A stretch of DNA of 64,000 nucleotides from an uncultured Pelagibacteraceae bacterium (GCA_902619495.1 CACNEM010000001.1:92259-156258); one strand, 5' to 3'. Shown: positions 9,292 to 20,063, counted from the first letter of the stretch. The notes: a model not told the origin generated them from the letters alone. A program made the numbers and translations.

Positions 9292-10065
9292 TTGAAAAAA
9301 GATATTTTAAAAATTGCAAATAAAAAAATTAATTCAAGATTAATTGTAGGGACTGGAAAGTATAAAAACTTTTTAGAAACTGCAAAAGCTATTAAAGCTT
9401 CAGGCGCTGACATGGTTACAGTTGCAGTTCGTAGAGTTAATATTTTAGATAAAAAAAAGCCAATCTTGACAGATTATTTAAACCCTAAAAAGATAATATA
9501 TTTACCTAATACCGCTGGCTGTTTCAATTCATATGATGCATTAAGAACACTTAGATTAGCTAGAGAGATGGGAGGATGGAAACTGGTAAAGCTAGAAGTC
9601 CTTGGTGATAAAAAAACCTTATATCCAAATATGATAGAGACAATTAAATCTACAAAAATACTTACTAAAGAAGGATTTAAAGTTATGGTTTACTGTACTG
9701 ATGATCCGTTACTTGCAAAGCAATGTGAGGATAATGGTGCAGTTGCCATCATGCCATTGGCATCGCCAATAGGATCAGGTTTAGGTTTACAAAATAAAGT
9801 AAATTTATCTTTGATTATAAAACAATCAAAAGTTCCTGTAATCGTAGACGCAGGAATTGGTACTGCATCTGATGCGACCATAGCTATGGAATTAGGTTGT
9901 GACGGTGTTTTAATCAATAGTGCCATAGCAAACTCGAAAAATCCGGTATTAATGGCTAAAGCTTTCAAAGATGCAGTAACTTCAGGAAGAAATTCTTTTT
10001 TAGCTGGAAGGATGCAAAAAAATTACTTTGCAATCCCAAGCTCTCCTACTAAAGGTGTGATTTAA
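9292..10065 (+). CDS. thiG: Thiazole synthase
   Basis: Builds the thiazole phosphate ring of thiamine from 1-deoxyxylulose 5-phosphate, the ThiS thiocarboxylate and an imine. From the TTG at 9292 it has 257 residues, the family's usual length. Seen in it are [11 protein letters not shown], the catalytic lysine region [11 protein letters not shown], and the phosphate-binding [14 protein letters not shown] and [28 protein letters not shown]. The start is set by the AGGAGG at 9281-9286. Its stop overlaps that of rne in TTAA (10062-10065). Confidence 0.95.
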   Translation: MKKDILKIANKKINSRLIVGTGKYKNFLETAKAIKASGADMVTVAVRRVNILDKKKPILTDYLNPKKIIYLPNTAGCFNSYDALRTLRLAREMGGWKLVKLEVLGDKKTLYPNMIETIKSTKILTKEGFKVMVYCTDDPLLAKQCEDNGAVAIMPLASPIGSGLGLQNKVNLSLIIKQSKVPVIVDAGIGTASDATIAMELGCDGVLINSAIANSKNPVLMAKAFKDAVTSGRNSFLAGRMQKNYFAIPSSPTKGVI

Positions 10066-11882
10066 TTTTTCTTTTTTTTTCTTACCCAAAGAGTTCTTAA
10101 TTTTTTTTTTGATTTACTTTTTTTTAAATCTTTTTTATCTTTTTTAGGATCTTTTTTTAATCCACTTTTTTGATCATACGATTTTTTTTTAAATTTTTTA
10201 ATTTCGATAATCTTATTTATATTTTCTATTTCATTAATTACTTTTTTTGATTTGTTTAGTAAATTAATCTTATACTCAGGTATAATTAACTTTTCATCGG
10301 AACATATTTCAATTTTACAAGAATATTTTTTTTGAAAATATTTTAATTCTTCTAATAAGTTTGTTTCAATAAAAAGTTTAACTTTTTCAGGAACATATGA
10401 TTTAATTATTTTTACTTTATCAGTAAAAGCCAAGTGTTGTACTTTTTTTAAAATTTTTTGAGAGAAAGATCCTAACGAAAGCTGAGTTTCCCATTTAATA
10501 GATCCCTCTCTTAATCTTTGTCTTGTCATTTCAAGTAAACCAAAATTGCTTATTCTACCTACTTGAATTCTTGCTCTATCTTTTCTGATGCTCTCTCTTA
10601 ACTTTTTTTCGACTGTTCTTCTATTATAGAAATTATTCATATCGATGAAGTCAATTACTATTAGGCCAGACAAATCTCTCAATTTAATTTGGTGAGCTAT
10701 TTCCTCTGCAGCTTCAACGTTTGTATTTAGTGCGGTTTTCTCAATATTTATTTGTTTTGTAGATTGACCAGAATTTATATCAATTGAAACCAAAGCTTCT
10801 GTAGGATTTATTACTATGTAACCTCCTGATTTGAGTTTAACCGTTGGTTCGTAAATATTATTTAATTCTTTCTCAATGTTTGCATCATGAAAAAGTGGAA
10901 TTTTACCTCTATATTTTTTTATATTTTTAACATTTTTTGGCATTAACTCTTTCATAAACTTCTTAGCTTTTTGATATGCTTCATTTCCTTCGACGTAAAC
11001 ATTTTTAGTATCATTATCATACGTATCCCTTAAGGTTCTTTTTATAATATCTCCTTCCTCATAAACTAAAGATGGAGCACTAGAGTCCAAAGCTTTTTCT
11101 TTAATCTCTTCCCAGGTCTTTAAAGTATTCTCAAAATCTTTTTGAATTTCATTTTTTGTTTTATTTGCACCCGCTGTTCTTACTATAACGCCCATGCTTG
11201 TTGGGATCTCAATTTCGTTTAAAATATTTCTAATTTTTTGCCTATCTGATGAATTAAAAATCTTTCTTGATATACCCCCACCTTTTGGAGTGTTAGGCAT
11301 CAAAACCATATATTTTCCAGCTAAAGAAATAAAAGTAGTTAACGCTGCTCCTTTCTGACCCCTTTCCTCTTTAATTACTTGTATCAAAACTATTTGACCT
11401 GGTTTAATGACTTCTTGAATTTTATATCTTTTTATGCCGAATGAAGATTTTACTTCTTCTCTATAATCTTTTTTAGCAAACTCTTTGTTCTCAATTAATG
11501 CCTCACTTTTTGTTTTTTCTTCATCACTAGTTTCTGGAGAATTTTGATGATTTTCAGAATTTATTTCATTAGCTTTGTCTTTAAGTTCCTCTCTAATTTT
11601 TTCTTCAGCAATTCTAATTTTTTCTTTATCTTCTGAGGGCAGTTGATAATAATCTGATTGAATATCATTAAATGCTAAAAACCCATGTCTTTCTCTCCCA
11701 AAATTTACAAAAGCTGCTTGTAAAGAGGGTTCAACTCTACTTATCGTTGCAAGGTATATATTATTTTTAAAATTTAAATTGTGCTTATCTTCAAATTCAT
11801 ATTCTTCGATAGAATTATTAGATTTAAGCACGATACGAGTTTCATTTGGATGCGATGCATCGATATATAAATTTTTTTCCAT
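10062..11882 (-). CDS. rne: Ribonuclease E/G family endoribonuclease, no zinc-link motif
   Basis: Endoribonuclease of RNA decay and rRNA processing, 606 residues. An N-terminal S1 domain ([27 protein letters not shown]) is interrupted by an acidic insert at about residues 85-150, as in alphaproteobacterial RNase E. The DNase I-like core has the metal-binding aspartates in [12 protein letters not shown] and [10 protein letters not shown], followed by [13 protein letters not shown]. Directly after this, where RNase E normally has the CPxCxG zinc-link, there is no cysteine pair. The C-terminus is a short Lys-rich tail rather than a degradosome scaffold. A weak Shine-Dalgarno (AAAGGA on the minus strand) precedes the ATG. 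Confidence 0.92.
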   Translation of the reverse strand: MEKNLYIDASHPNETRIVLKSNNSIEEYEFEDKHNLNFKNNIYLATISRVEPSLQAAFVNFGRERHGFLAFNDIQSDYYQLPSEDKEKIRIAEEKIREELKDKANEINSENHQNSPETSDEEKTKSEALIENKEFAKKDYREEVKSSFGIKRYKIQEVIKPGQIVLIQVIKEERGQKGAALTTFISLAGKYMVLMPNTPKGGGISRKIFNSSDRQKIRNILNEIEIPTSMGVIVRTAGANKTKNEIQKDFENTLKTWEEIKEKALDSSAPSLVYEEGDIIKRTLRDTYDNDTKNVYVEGNEAYQKAKKFMKELMPKNVKNIKKYRGKIPLFHDANIEKELNNIYEPTVKLKSGGYIVINPTEALVSIDINSGQSTKQINIEKTALNTNVEAAEEIAHQIKLRDLSGLIVIDFIDMNNFYNRRTVEKKLRESIRKDRARIQVGRISNFGLLEMTRQRLREGSIKWETQLSLGSFSQKILKKVQHLAFTDKVKIIKSYVPEKVKLFIETNLLEELKYFQKKYSCKIEICSDEKLIIPEYKINLLNKSKKVINEIENINKIIEIKKFKKKSYDQKSGLKKDPKKDKKDLKKSKSKKKLRTLWVRKKKKN

Positions 11883-12028
11883 TTTAATTGAAATCCTTTT
11901 AATTTGTTGAATTTTTTTAATTTAAAATTTGTCATAATTTTTATTTTATACGATTTTTTTGACAATTACACGCTTTTAAATTTAACAATGCCTAAAGAAA
12001 GTCAAATTTATTATTAATAAATGAATAT
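11883..12028. other. Divergent intergenic region, rne / mrcA
   Basis: 146 bases between two divergent starts. A TTGACA reads toward mrcA at 11959-11964, but the -10 at 17-base spacing (TTAACA, 11982-11987) is poor. The same hexamer reads TTGTCA toward rne. A nine-codon open frame (11988-12017) is too short to support. No gene or structured RNA was recognised. Confidence 0.5.
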
Positions 12029-14386
12029 ATGTTAGATTTTCTTAATTTTTCTGTAAAATTCATAATAGTATTTTTTATGGTAATACTAGTTTTTGCCTTT
12101 TCAACATTATGGTATTTTTCTATTGGGCTTCCTGATTATAAAAAATTATCTAATTATCAACCTCCTATTTCAAGTAGAGTATATTCAGACAATGGTAAAC
12201 TTATTGCCGAATACGCAATAGAAAAAAGATTATTTTTACCATATGAATCTATCCCGGACAAAGTAATAAATTCCTTTTTGTCTGCTGAAGATAAAAATTT
12301 TTTTAGTCATCCTGGAGTTGACGCAAAAGGTATCTTAAGAGCAACAATTAATAATATTAAAAATATATCTCAAAATAAAAGACTTGAGGGAGCGTCGACA
12401 ATAACCCAGCAAGTTGCAAAAAACTTTCTTTTAACAAATGAAGTTTCAATGAAAAGGAAAATTAAAGAGGCGATTTTAGCTTTTAGAATCGAAAGAGCTT
12501 ATACCAAAGAAAGAATAATCGAATTGTATCTGAATCAAATATATCTAGGTCAGGGAACCTATGGGATAGCCGCAGCGAGTTTAGAATATTTTGACAAACC
12601 AATTAAAGAATTAGATTATGCAGACTCTGCTTTATTAGCTGCACTTCCCAAAGCACCAAGTAAATACAATCCTTATAAGTATCCTGAAGTAGCAAAGTTT
12701 AGAAGAGATTTAGTCCTTCAAAATTTACAAGAAAATAATTTTATTTCTAAAAACGAATTTAAAAAGCTAAAAAGCTCAAAAATTAAATTAAAAAGAAGAA
12801 AGATAGAGATAGTGAATGAAGCAAACTCTTATACAGAAGAAGTAAGAAGATCTGTTAATGAAAATTATGGTTTTGAAAAACTTTATTCACAAGGGTTAAG
12901 TATTAGAACACCACTTAACATTGATTATCAAATTAAAGCAATCAATGCACTAAGAAAAGGAATTGAGGATTACGACAGAAGACATGGTTGGAGAGGTCCT
13001 ATAACTAATAAATTAAGAAATAAGAATTGGGAAAACAAAATAGATCAATTTAAATTAGACCCAACATTAAACTGGAAATTTGCTGAAATAACAGACTTAT
13101 CAGATATTCAAATAAATTTTAAGATTATAAATAGTAAAAAAAATTTAACGGGATATTTATCTAGAAAAAATATAAAATGGACTTTGTCAAAAGATAAGCC
13201 TATTTCATCAAGATTTAAAGTTGGTGACATAATTTTTGTAAAAAAAGAAAACAATTTTTGGACACTAAAACAATATCCAAAAGTAAATGGAGGTATAATA
13301 GTTTTAAACCCTTATACCGGTGACGTAAAAGCTTTAGTGGGAGGATTTAATTTTAAATCAAGTGAATTTAACAGAGTAACACAAGCTAAGAGACAACCCG
13401 GTTCAGCATTCAAACCAATAGTTTATGCAGCAGCTTTAGAAAATGGTTTTGCGCCAAATTCAATAATACTTGATGCTCCTTTTGTTGAAAGCCAAGGAGT
13501 AGGATTAAAAAATTGGAAACCTGAAAATTACGGTAAAAAATTTTACGGCCCATCAACATTTAGAAAAGGAATAGAATATTCTAGAAATTTAATGACAGTA
13601 AGAATTGCTAAAATATTAGGTTTAGAAAAAATATTAGATTTATCAAAAAAATTAAATATCTATGATGAGATCCCTGAATTGTTATCTGTCTCTTTAGGTG
13701 CATCAGAGACTACTTTGATGAATTTATCATCTGCTTACGCATCTTTTGTTAATGGAGGTAAAAAAGTTAACCCTAATTTGATATCAAGAATTCAAGATAG
13801 GAGAGGTAAAACAATTTTTAAAGTAGAAAATAGAAAATGTTTTGGCTGTGAAAAATTTATAGATGATTCGTCTGAATTACCGAAAATTGAAAGTGAGGGA
13901 AATAGAGTATTTAGTGAAGAGACTGCTTATCAAATGGTAACTATATTAAAAGGAGCAGTGCAAAGAGGTACAGCAAAAAAATTAAGAACACTCAATGTAC
14001 CTTTAGCTGGCAAAACTGGAACTACAAATGATAATTACGATGCTTGGTTTATTGGATTTTCCTCTAATTTAGTTATCGGAGTCTATATCGGATTTGATAA
14101 CCCAAGATCACTAGGAAAGTTTGAAACAGGATCTAAAGCTGCCTTACCAATTTTCAAAAATTTTGTTGAAAAAGCTCTTTATAAAGATGATTTTGAAGAT
14201 TTTAAAATTCCTAAAAATATTTATCTGACTTCACTGAATTATAATACAGGTATGAAATCAACTCCAGGTGATAAAAATACAATTATTGAGGCTTTAAAAT
14301 CTAAAGATATTAACAGCATTGACAATAATAATTTAATTTCAATAAATGGTCGTGATAATCTAATCAAATTTAGACAATTTTATTAA
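12029..14386 (+). CDS. mrcA: Penicillin-binding protein 1A (bifunctional transglycosylase/transpeptidase)
   Basis: Polymerises and cross-links peptidoglycan in the periplasm. An N-terminal membrane anchor spans about residues 8-33. The GT51 glycosyltransferase domain follows with the catalytic Glu87 in AEDKNFFSHPGVD and the EGASTITQQVAKN motif. The transpeptidase domain has Ser459 in PGSAFKP, SRN in YSRNLMTVRIA and Lys662 in AGKTGTTNDNYDAWF. At 785 residues it is somewhat shorter than many class A PBPs. Its stop overlaps the prfB start (TAATG, 14384-14388); mrcA-prfB is a recurrent alphaproteobacterial pair. Confidence 0.95.
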   Translation: MLDFLNFSVKFIIVFFMVILVFAFSTLWYFSIGLPDYKKLSNYQPPISSRVYSDNGKLIAEYAIEKRLFLPYESIPDKVINSFLSAEDKNFFSHPGVDAKGILRATINNIKNISQNKRLEGASTITQQVAKNFLLTNEVSMKRKIKEAILAFRIERAYTKERIIELYLNQIYLGQGTYGIAAASLEYFDKPIKELDYADSALLAALPKAPSKYNPYKYPEVAKFRRDLVLQNLQENNFISKNEFKKLKSSKIKLKRRKIEIVNEANSYTEEVRRSVNENYGFEKLYSQGLSIRTPLNIDYQIKAINALRKGIEDYDRRHGWRGPITNKLRNKNWENKIDQFKLDPTLNWKFAEITDLSDIQINFKIINSKKNLTGYLSRKNIKWTLSKDKPISSRFKVGDIIFVKKENNFWTLKQYPKVNGGIIVLNPYTGDVKALVGGFNFKSSEFNRVTQAKRQPGSAFKPIVYAAALENGFAPNSIILDAPFVESQGVGLKNWKPENYGKKFYGPSTFRKGIEYSRNLMTVRIAKILGLEKILDLSKKLNIYDEIPELLSVSLGASETTLMNLSSAYASFVNGGKKVNPNLISRIQDRRGKTIFKVENRKCFGCEKFIDDSSELPKIESEGNRVFSEETAYQMVTILKGAVQRGTAKKLRTLNVPLAGKTGTTNDNYDAWFIGFSSNLVIGVYIGFDNPRSLGKFETGSKAALPIFKNFVEKALYKDDFEDFKIPKNIYLTSLNYNTGMKSTPGDKNTIIEALKSKDINSIDNNNLISINGRDNLIKFRQFY

Positions 14387-15475
14387 TGCAAAATTTTGAA
14401 ATAAAACTCGCTGCAACAGAAAAAACTCTTAATAATATAAGGGGGTATCTTTGATAAAAATAAAATTGAAGATAAATTAAAAAAACTAGAGATAACTCTT
14501 CTAGAAAAAAATTTTTGGAAGGACAAAAATCTAGCAAAAAAAACTGTAAAGCAAAAAAAGATTTTTGAGAATATATTAAATTCTTATCAAAACTCCATTA
14601 GAGAAAAAAATAACATTAAAGATTTATATAGCTTGGCAATTCAAGAAAATAATGAGGAAATCATCGAAGATTGTAACCTACAATTAGATAAAATTTTAAG
14701 AAATTTAAAAATGATAGAAATCAATTGTTTTCTCTCAGGAGAAAATGATGATTTTGACGTCTATCTGGAGATTCATGCAGGTGCAGGAGGCACAGAAAGC
14801 CAAGACTGGGCAGATATGCTTAGACGAATGTATATGAAATGGTTTGATAAAAAAAAATATAAGTATGAAATTATCAGTGAGCATAAGGGAGAAGAAGCTG
14901 GAATTAAATCTTCAACCTTAAAAGCGAATGGAGACTACTTATATGGATTAATGAAAGCAGAATCTGGTGTACATAGATTGGTAAGAATTTCACCTTTCGA
15001 TAGCGGTGCCAGAAGACATACGAGTTTTGCTAGTGTTTGGGTTTATCCAGCTGTAGAAGATGATATAGATATTAAAATAGAGGAAAAAGATTTAAGAATA
15101 GATACATACAGGTCAAGTGGAGCAGGAGGCCAACATGTAAATACTACAGATAGCGCTGTAAGAATTACACATTTACCAACAAAAATAGTTGTGCAGTGCC
15201 AAAACGAGAGATCTCAGCACAAAAATAAAGAAACTTGTTTTAAAATGCTTAAAGCAAGATTGTATGAGCACGAGTTACAAAAAAGGGAAAAAGAAAATCA
15301 AAAAGAGCTTTCATCAAAAACAGATATAGGCTGGGGGCATCAAATCAGATCTTATGTATTGCAACCTTATCAACTTGTAAAAGACTTGAGAAATAATACG
15401 GAAAATACAAATCCTGAAAGTGTTTTGAATGGTAATATTGATCAGTTTATAGAAGAAGGAATCAAAAATAAGTAA
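14386..15475 (+). CDS. prfB: Peptide chain release factor 2, made by programmed +1 frameshift
   Basis: Recognises UAA and UGA stops. Translation starts at the ATG at 14386, runs 22 codons and meets an in-frame TGA (14452-14454) in the canonical slippery context; after a +1 shift it continues from 14453 to 15475, giving 362 residues, close to E. coli RF2 (365). The downstream part carries the RF2 anticodon-like SPF motif (RISPFDSGARRH) and the peptidyl-hydrolysis GGQ in SGAGGQHVNTTDSAVR. Without the shift only a 22-residue peptide is made. Its stop overlaps the next start in TAATG. Confidence 0.96.
14440..14454 (+). promoter_or_regulatory. prfB programmed +1 frameshift site
   Basis: The sequence AGGGGGTATCTTTGA combines an internal Shine-Dalgarno-like AGGGGG, a CTT slippery codon at 14449-14451 and the in-frame UGA with following T. 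This is the classic arrangement by which low RF2 levels increase frameshifting and so RF2 synthesis. Confidence 0.95.
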
Positions 15476-17658
15476 TGAGAAAATTATTTCCAAGCCTGAT
15501 TTTAATTATTATTATTTCAGTATCTTTGCTGACTCTTATTTTATCTACAAAAGGTATTAAAACTAATAAATTTAATGAAATAATCTCAAATAAAATTAAT
15601 GATACAAACAGTAATTTAAGATTAGAGATAATGGATATAAAATTTAAGATTGACATTTCAGAACTAAGTTTATTTCTTGAGACCTTTAATCCAAAAATCA
15701 ATTATAGGAACACATTAATTCCTGTAAAAACCATTAAGGTTTACATAGATTTTTTATCTTTTTTTAAAGCGAGCCCAAACATAAAAAAAATAAATCTTGT
15801 TTTAGAGGAACTTAAGATAAATCAATTAAAAGAATTGTCATCAACTTTAAAACCTTCAAACTTTAAGAGTATTCTGAACAATAAAATTAAAGATGGAAGT
15901 TTAAATTCTGAATTAGAGTTATATTTTAACAAAGATAATTTATTTGATAACTTTATAGCTAAAGGAAAAGTCTCTAATTTGAATTTAAAAATTACAGAGG
16001 ACTTAAACTTAATTAATGCGAACTTTGACTTTTTTGCAGATCGTTATGACATTCTGCTTCAAAATATCAATACTAATTTAGATTTCATTCAAATTAAAAA
16101 TGGTGATTTAAAATTAAATATATCTGATGAGACAAGTTTAGAGTCTAATTTCAAAACTAAAATATTTTATAAAGGAGAAAAAAATTTTAAATTGTTAAAT
16201 ACAATAAAACGTTATACTTTCTTAAATGATATTCAAGATTTAGAGGCTGAAATTTCAAATAATTTAAAATTATCATTTGATGAAACTTATAAAGTGAAAA
16301 AATTTAGCTATTCTAATAATGGCAAAATTAAAAAAAGTTATTTAAGTTTTAAAAAATCTATAAATAATATCTTATCAACTGAAAAAATTAATAATTTTTC
16401 TTTGATAAATTCCGATATAAAAAGTGTATTTGATCAATCTAATAATAAAATTTCTATTTCAGGAAAGTATTCTTTCAACGAAGGAGAAAAACATAAATTT
16501 GATTTAACAAATACTAATGTAAAAAATTCAAATAATTTAATTTTAAATTTTCAATACAACAATGAAATTAAAATAGATATAATTAATTATGAAAAATCGA
16601 ATGATAAAATAGCTGATTTTAATGTTGAAGTAGAAAAGACTAATAACATCATTAATTTTAAAAATATTGAATTTTCAGAGGGGAATAATTTAATCAACAT
16701 GAAAAATCTATTATTAAAAAATAATAAATTTCAATCATTTAAAAATATTTATATTAAAACAGAAAAAAACAATAAGATAAATAACGATTTTAAAATTCAA
16801 TTTAAAAATAAAATTTCAATAAAAGGTTCAAAGTTTGATGCAACTAACCTTCCAAAAATTTTAAAGCAAAAATCAGAAAACAAGGTATTAGAAAAAATAA
16901 ATAAAAATATAGAAATAGATTTTTCAAATATAATAGCTCCTTTATCAGAAAACATTGAAAGTTTTAAATTAATTGGAAGAATAGAGAGGGGCAAGTTTGT
17001 TAAAATTTCTTCAAAAGGAAGTTTTGGAAGTAAAAATTTTTTAGATATTACAATGAAAGATGATAAGAAAAACAACAAAAAATATTTAGAAATTTACTCA
17101 GATTTAACTAGACCGCTTTTAACGGAATATAATTTTTTCAAAGGGTTAGCCGGAGGAAAATTATTATTTTCTTCAATTATTGAAGGAAATAATTCAACTT
17201 CAAAATTAATGATTGAAAATTTTAAAGTTATTAACGCTCCAGGTATGGTTAAATTACTCTCATTAGCTGACTTAGGTGGATTAGCTGACTTGGCAGCAGG
17301 AGAGGGTCTCTCATTTGATATTTTAGAGATAAAGATGGAAAGATCAGAAGATAATTTAAAATTAAATGAAATACTAGCGCTTGGTCCAAGTATATCAGTT
17401 TTAATGGAAGGTTATCAGGATCAATCTGTTACTAGTTTAAGAGGAACTTTGGTCCCAGCAAAAACTTTAAATAAAATGATATCAAAAATTCCGGTTATAG
17501 GCGATATTGTAATTCCAAAAGAAGTAGGAGAGGGTTTATTTGGAATAAGCTTTAAGATGAAGGGACCTCCAGGAAAAATAAAAACTACAATAAATCCAAT
17601 TAGAACTATTACACCAAGATTTATACAAAAAATAGTGGACAGAAAAAAAACTAAATAA
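15475..17658 (+). CDS. AsmA-like / DUF3971-type large envelope protein
   Basis: A 727-residue protein with one N-terminal membrane segment (about residues 5-24) and a long, beta-rich, Lys/Asn-rich body. The C-terminal 160 residues resemble the AsmA-like C-terminal domain: INAPGMVKLLSLADLGGLADL, GLSFDILEIKMERSEDNLKLNE, GTLVPAKTLNKMISKIPVIGDI and FKMKGPPGKIKTTINPIRTI. Proteins of this group (AsmA, TamB, YhdP) are thought to move phospholipid between inner and outer membrane; that role is inferred here. It is translationally coupled to prfB (TAATG) and its end overlaps tyrS by 8 bases. Confidence 0.75.
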   Translation: MRKLFPSLILIIIISVSLLTLILSTKGIKTNKFNEIISNKINDTNSNLRLEIMDIKFKIDISELSLFLETFNPKINYRNTLIPVKTIKVYIDFLSFFKASPNIKKINLVLEELKINQLKELSSTLKPSNFKSILNNKIKDGSLNSELELYFNKDNLFDNFIAKGKVSNLNLKITEDLNLINANFDFFADRYDILLQNINTNLDFIQIKNGDLKLNISDETSLESNFKTKIFYKGEKNFKLLNTIKRYTFLNDIQDLEAEISNNLKLSFDETYKVKKFSYSNNGKIKKSYLSFKKSINNILSTEKINNFSLINSDIKSVFDQSNNKISISGKYSFNEGEKHKFDLTNTNVKNSNNLILNFQYNNEIKIDIINYEKSNDKIADFNVEVEKTNNIINFKNIEFSEGNNLINMKNLLLKNNKFQSFKNIYIKTEKNNKINNDFKIQFKNKISIKGSKFDATNLPKILKQKSENKVLEKINKNIEIDFSNIIAPLSENIESFKLIGRIERGKFVKISSKGSFGSKNFLDITMKDDKKNNKKYLEIYSDLTRPLLTEYNFFKGLAGGKLLFSSIIEGNNSTSKLMIENFKVINAPGMVKLLSLADLGGLADLAAGEGLSFDILEIKMERSEDNLKLNEILALGPSISVLMEGYQDQSVTSLRGTLVPAKTLNKMISKIPVIGDIVIPKEVGEGLFGISFKMKGPPGKIKTTINPIRTITPRFIQKIVDRKKTK

Positions 17659-18889
17659 TTTTTATTAAGAAGTGTCTTTTCTTTCCTAACGAGATTTTTG
17701 AAATTTTATTTTCAAAATCGTTCAATTGAAGTAATTTTTTTTTCTCATCAATAGCCATATTATTTATTTTCAGACCTCTGTTTAAAATAATTCTTCTAGC
17801 CTCACTTTTAGAGGTCATAATCTTATTTTTTGATAGAAAATCTAGTATATCTATTCCATTCTCAATTTCTCTAGATTTTATTTTAATTTCAGGCAGACCA
17901 AAACTAATTCCTCTTGACTCAAAAGTCTGCTTTGCAGTTTGTTCTGCCTTTTCCGAGGCTGATTTTCCATGAAGAATTTTTGTAGCTTCATTAGCAAGTA
18001 ATATTTTAAGATTATTTATATTTTTTTCTTTGTTAAAAATACTATCAATCTCATGTACTTCTAGTTCTGTAAAAAAATATAAGAATCTCTTTACATCGCG
18101 ATCATCAGTGTTTCTCCAAAATTGCCAGTAATCGTAAGAGGAAAATAAATCTTTATTGAGCCAAATTGCACCTTTTTCTGTTTTTCCCATTTTAGACCCA
18201 GAGGCTAAAGTAATTAATGGAGAAGTTAAACCGAAAGCTTCTTTTCTGAGCATTCTTCTAATTAGTTCAACTCCGTTAACAATATTACCCCATTGATCCG
18301 ATCCACCAATTTGTAAAACACATTTTTTATTTACAAATAACTGATAAAAGTCATACGCTTGTAAAAGCATATAGTTAAACTCCATATAACTCAGCGATTG
18401 CTCTCTTTCTAATCTTAATTTCACACTGTCAAAAGTTAACATTTTATTTATAGTAAAATGGCTACCAATATCTCTTAAAAATTGTATGAAGTTTAATTTA
18501 GTAAGCCATTCGGCGTTATCAACATAAATAGGTTTTGTCTTCTTATTTGAGTTATCTAATATTTTGTTAAAAACTTTTTTAATACTTTTTATATTTTTCT
18601 TTATATCTTTCTGCTTTAAAATTTTTCTTGTATTATCTTTTCCAGATGGATCACCAATTAAAGTTGTACCCCCACCTAGAAGAACTATGGGACGGTGACC
18701 ATGTTTTTGCATAAGTTTTAAAATCATTATTTGCAATAAGCTACCAACATGAAGACTGCTAGCGGTACAATCAAATCCTATATACCCAGCTATTGTTTTC
18801 TTATCACATAGATCATCTAATTTATCTTTATCAGTGCACTGGTTGAGATATCCTCGAGACTGCATTTCTGCTAAAAATTTATTTTTCAT
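17651..18889 (-). CDS. tyrS: Tyrosyl-tRNA synthetase
   Basis: Charges tRNA-Tyr; 412 residues, the bacterial TyrRS length. Class I signatures are HVGS (in CTASSLHVGSLLQ, the HIGH equivalent) near residue 47 and KMGKT (the KMSKS equivalent) in GSKMGKTEKGAIWL. The specificity region shows MEFNYMLLQAYDFYQL and QIGGSDQWGNIVNG. An S4 RNA-binding domain ends the protein (SKSEARRIILNRGLKINN). It is transcribed away from anmK across a 55-base gap. Confidence 0.96.
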   Translation of the reverse strand: MKNKFLAEMQSRGYLNQCTDKDKLDDLCDKKTIAGYIGFDCTASSLHVGSLLQIMILKLMQKHGHRPIVLLGGGTTLIGDPSGKDNTRKILKQKDIKKNIKSIKKVFNKILDNSNKKTKPIYVDNAEWLTKLNFIQFLRDIGSHFTINKMLTFDSVKLRLEREQSLSYMEFNYMLLQAYDFYQLFVNKKCVLQIGGSDQWGNIVNGVELIRRMLRKEAFGLTSPLITLASGSKMGKTEKGAIWLNKDLFSSYDYWQFWRNTDDRDVKRFLYFFTELEVHEIDSIFNKEKNINNLKILLANEATKILHGKSASEKAEQTAKQTFESRGISFGLPEIKIKSREIENGIDILDFLSKNKIMTSKSEARRIILNRGLKINNMAIDEKKKLLQLNDFENKISKISLGKKRHFLIKII

Positions 18890-18944
18890 AGCGTATTTTG
18901 TTTAATCCACTATTATACGAAAATTGCTATAAATAAATAGAAAT

Positions 18945-20063
18945 ATGACTAAAAAATTCAAATCTTTGGGCTTAATGAGCGGCACTTCTGGAGACGGTGT
19001 GGATGCTTCGCTAATTATATCTAACGGAAAAGATAATTACGAATCAATAAAAGATAAATTTTATGAATATGACAATAAAACCTACAGTAATATTCACGCT
19101 CTGAAAGAAAAAATTAACAACAAAAAAGATTTAAAAAAATTAGGAAAAGAAATTTCTGAACTGGAAAGAGAAATTACTCTTTTTCATGCTAAAATAATAA
19201 AGGATTTTAAAAACCAAACCACAGAATTCATTGTCGGATTTCATGGTCAAACAATATATCACAATTCAAAAGAAAAAATTTCATATCAATTAGGTGATGC
19301 AAAGCTTCTTTTTCAACTTACTCAAAGAAAAATTTTATTTAATTTTAGAAAAAATGATCTTCTGAATGGTGGAGAGGGAGCGCCTCTTACTCCCTTATTT
19401 CATCAATTAATAACTGCACAAAATAAGTTAAATCTTCCATTATGCATTTTAAATATCGGAGGTATTTCTAACATAACAATTATAAATGAGCCAATCGGTT
19501 CAGAAAATATTTTTAGTAAAGATATTGGACCTGGTAATTGTCTTATTGATCAATGGGTTAGAAAAAACTCTAATAAAAAATATGATTTAGATGGAAATTT
19601 AGCGTCTAGTGGTGAGATAAATGAAATAATTTTAGAACAAGCACAAGAACTTTATGCAAATAGAATTATAAAAAAAAGATCTTTAGATGTAAGTGATTTT
19701 GATATTTCATTTGCACGAGGCCTTTCTCTAAAAGATGGCGCAAGAACTTTGACAGATTTTACTGCAAGTCTGATAGGAGATGAGCTTAAAAAGATCATAA
19801 ATCTAATTAATAATTCTATCAAAAATATTTATTTATGTGGAGGAGGTAGAAAAAATAAACTTTTGATTGAAAATATTAAACAATATCTTCCGTCAACGAT
19901 TAAATTAACGTTGATAGATGATTTTAAAATAAACGGTGACTTTATTGAGTCTCAAGCTTTTGCTTTTCTAGCAATCAGATCTTATCAAAAATTACCAATT
20001 ACTTTCCCGAACACTACTGGATGCAAGAAACCGTCCAGAGGTGGAGAGTTAATAGAAAATTAA
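18945..20063 (+). CDS. anmK: Anhydro-N-acetylmuramic acid kinase
   Basis: Phosphorylates and opens 1,6-anhydro-MurNAc in peptidoglycan recycling. The 372-residue protein starts with the ATPase loop GLMSGTSGDGVDASL and contains VGFHGQTIYH, NIGGISNITII, DIGPGNCLID and LCGGGRKNKLLIE, all family signatures. It is a single-gene unit between tyrS and a convergent hydrolase. Its TAA shares the TTAA palindrome 20060-20063 with the hydrolase stop. Confidence 0.94.
   Translation: MTKKFKSLGLMSGTSGDGVDASLIISNGKDNYESIKDKFYEYDNKTYSNIHALKEKINNKKDLKKLGKEISELEREITLFHAKIIKDFKNQTTEFIVGFHGQTIYHNSKEKISYQLGDAKLLFQLTQRKILFNFRKNDLLNGGEGAPLTPLFHQLITAQNKLNLPLCILNIGGISNITIINEPIGSENIFSKDIGPGNCLIDQWVRKNSNKKYDLDGNLASSGEINEIILEQAQELYANRIIKKRSLDVSDFDISFARGLSLKDGARTLTDFTASLIGDELKKIINLINNSIKNIYLCGGGRKNKLLIENIKQYLPSTIKLTLIDDFKINGDFIESQAFAFLAIRSYQKLPITFPNTTGCKKPSRGGELIEN

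Noticed and set aside
11988-12017. Nine-codon open frame upstream of mrcA
   Set aside because: No ribosome-binding site and a length expected by chance.
14633-15475. prfB appearing as a 280-residue, N-terminally truncated gene
   Set aside because: The missing N-terminal part is present from 14386 in another frame, joined by the canonical +1 frameshift site.
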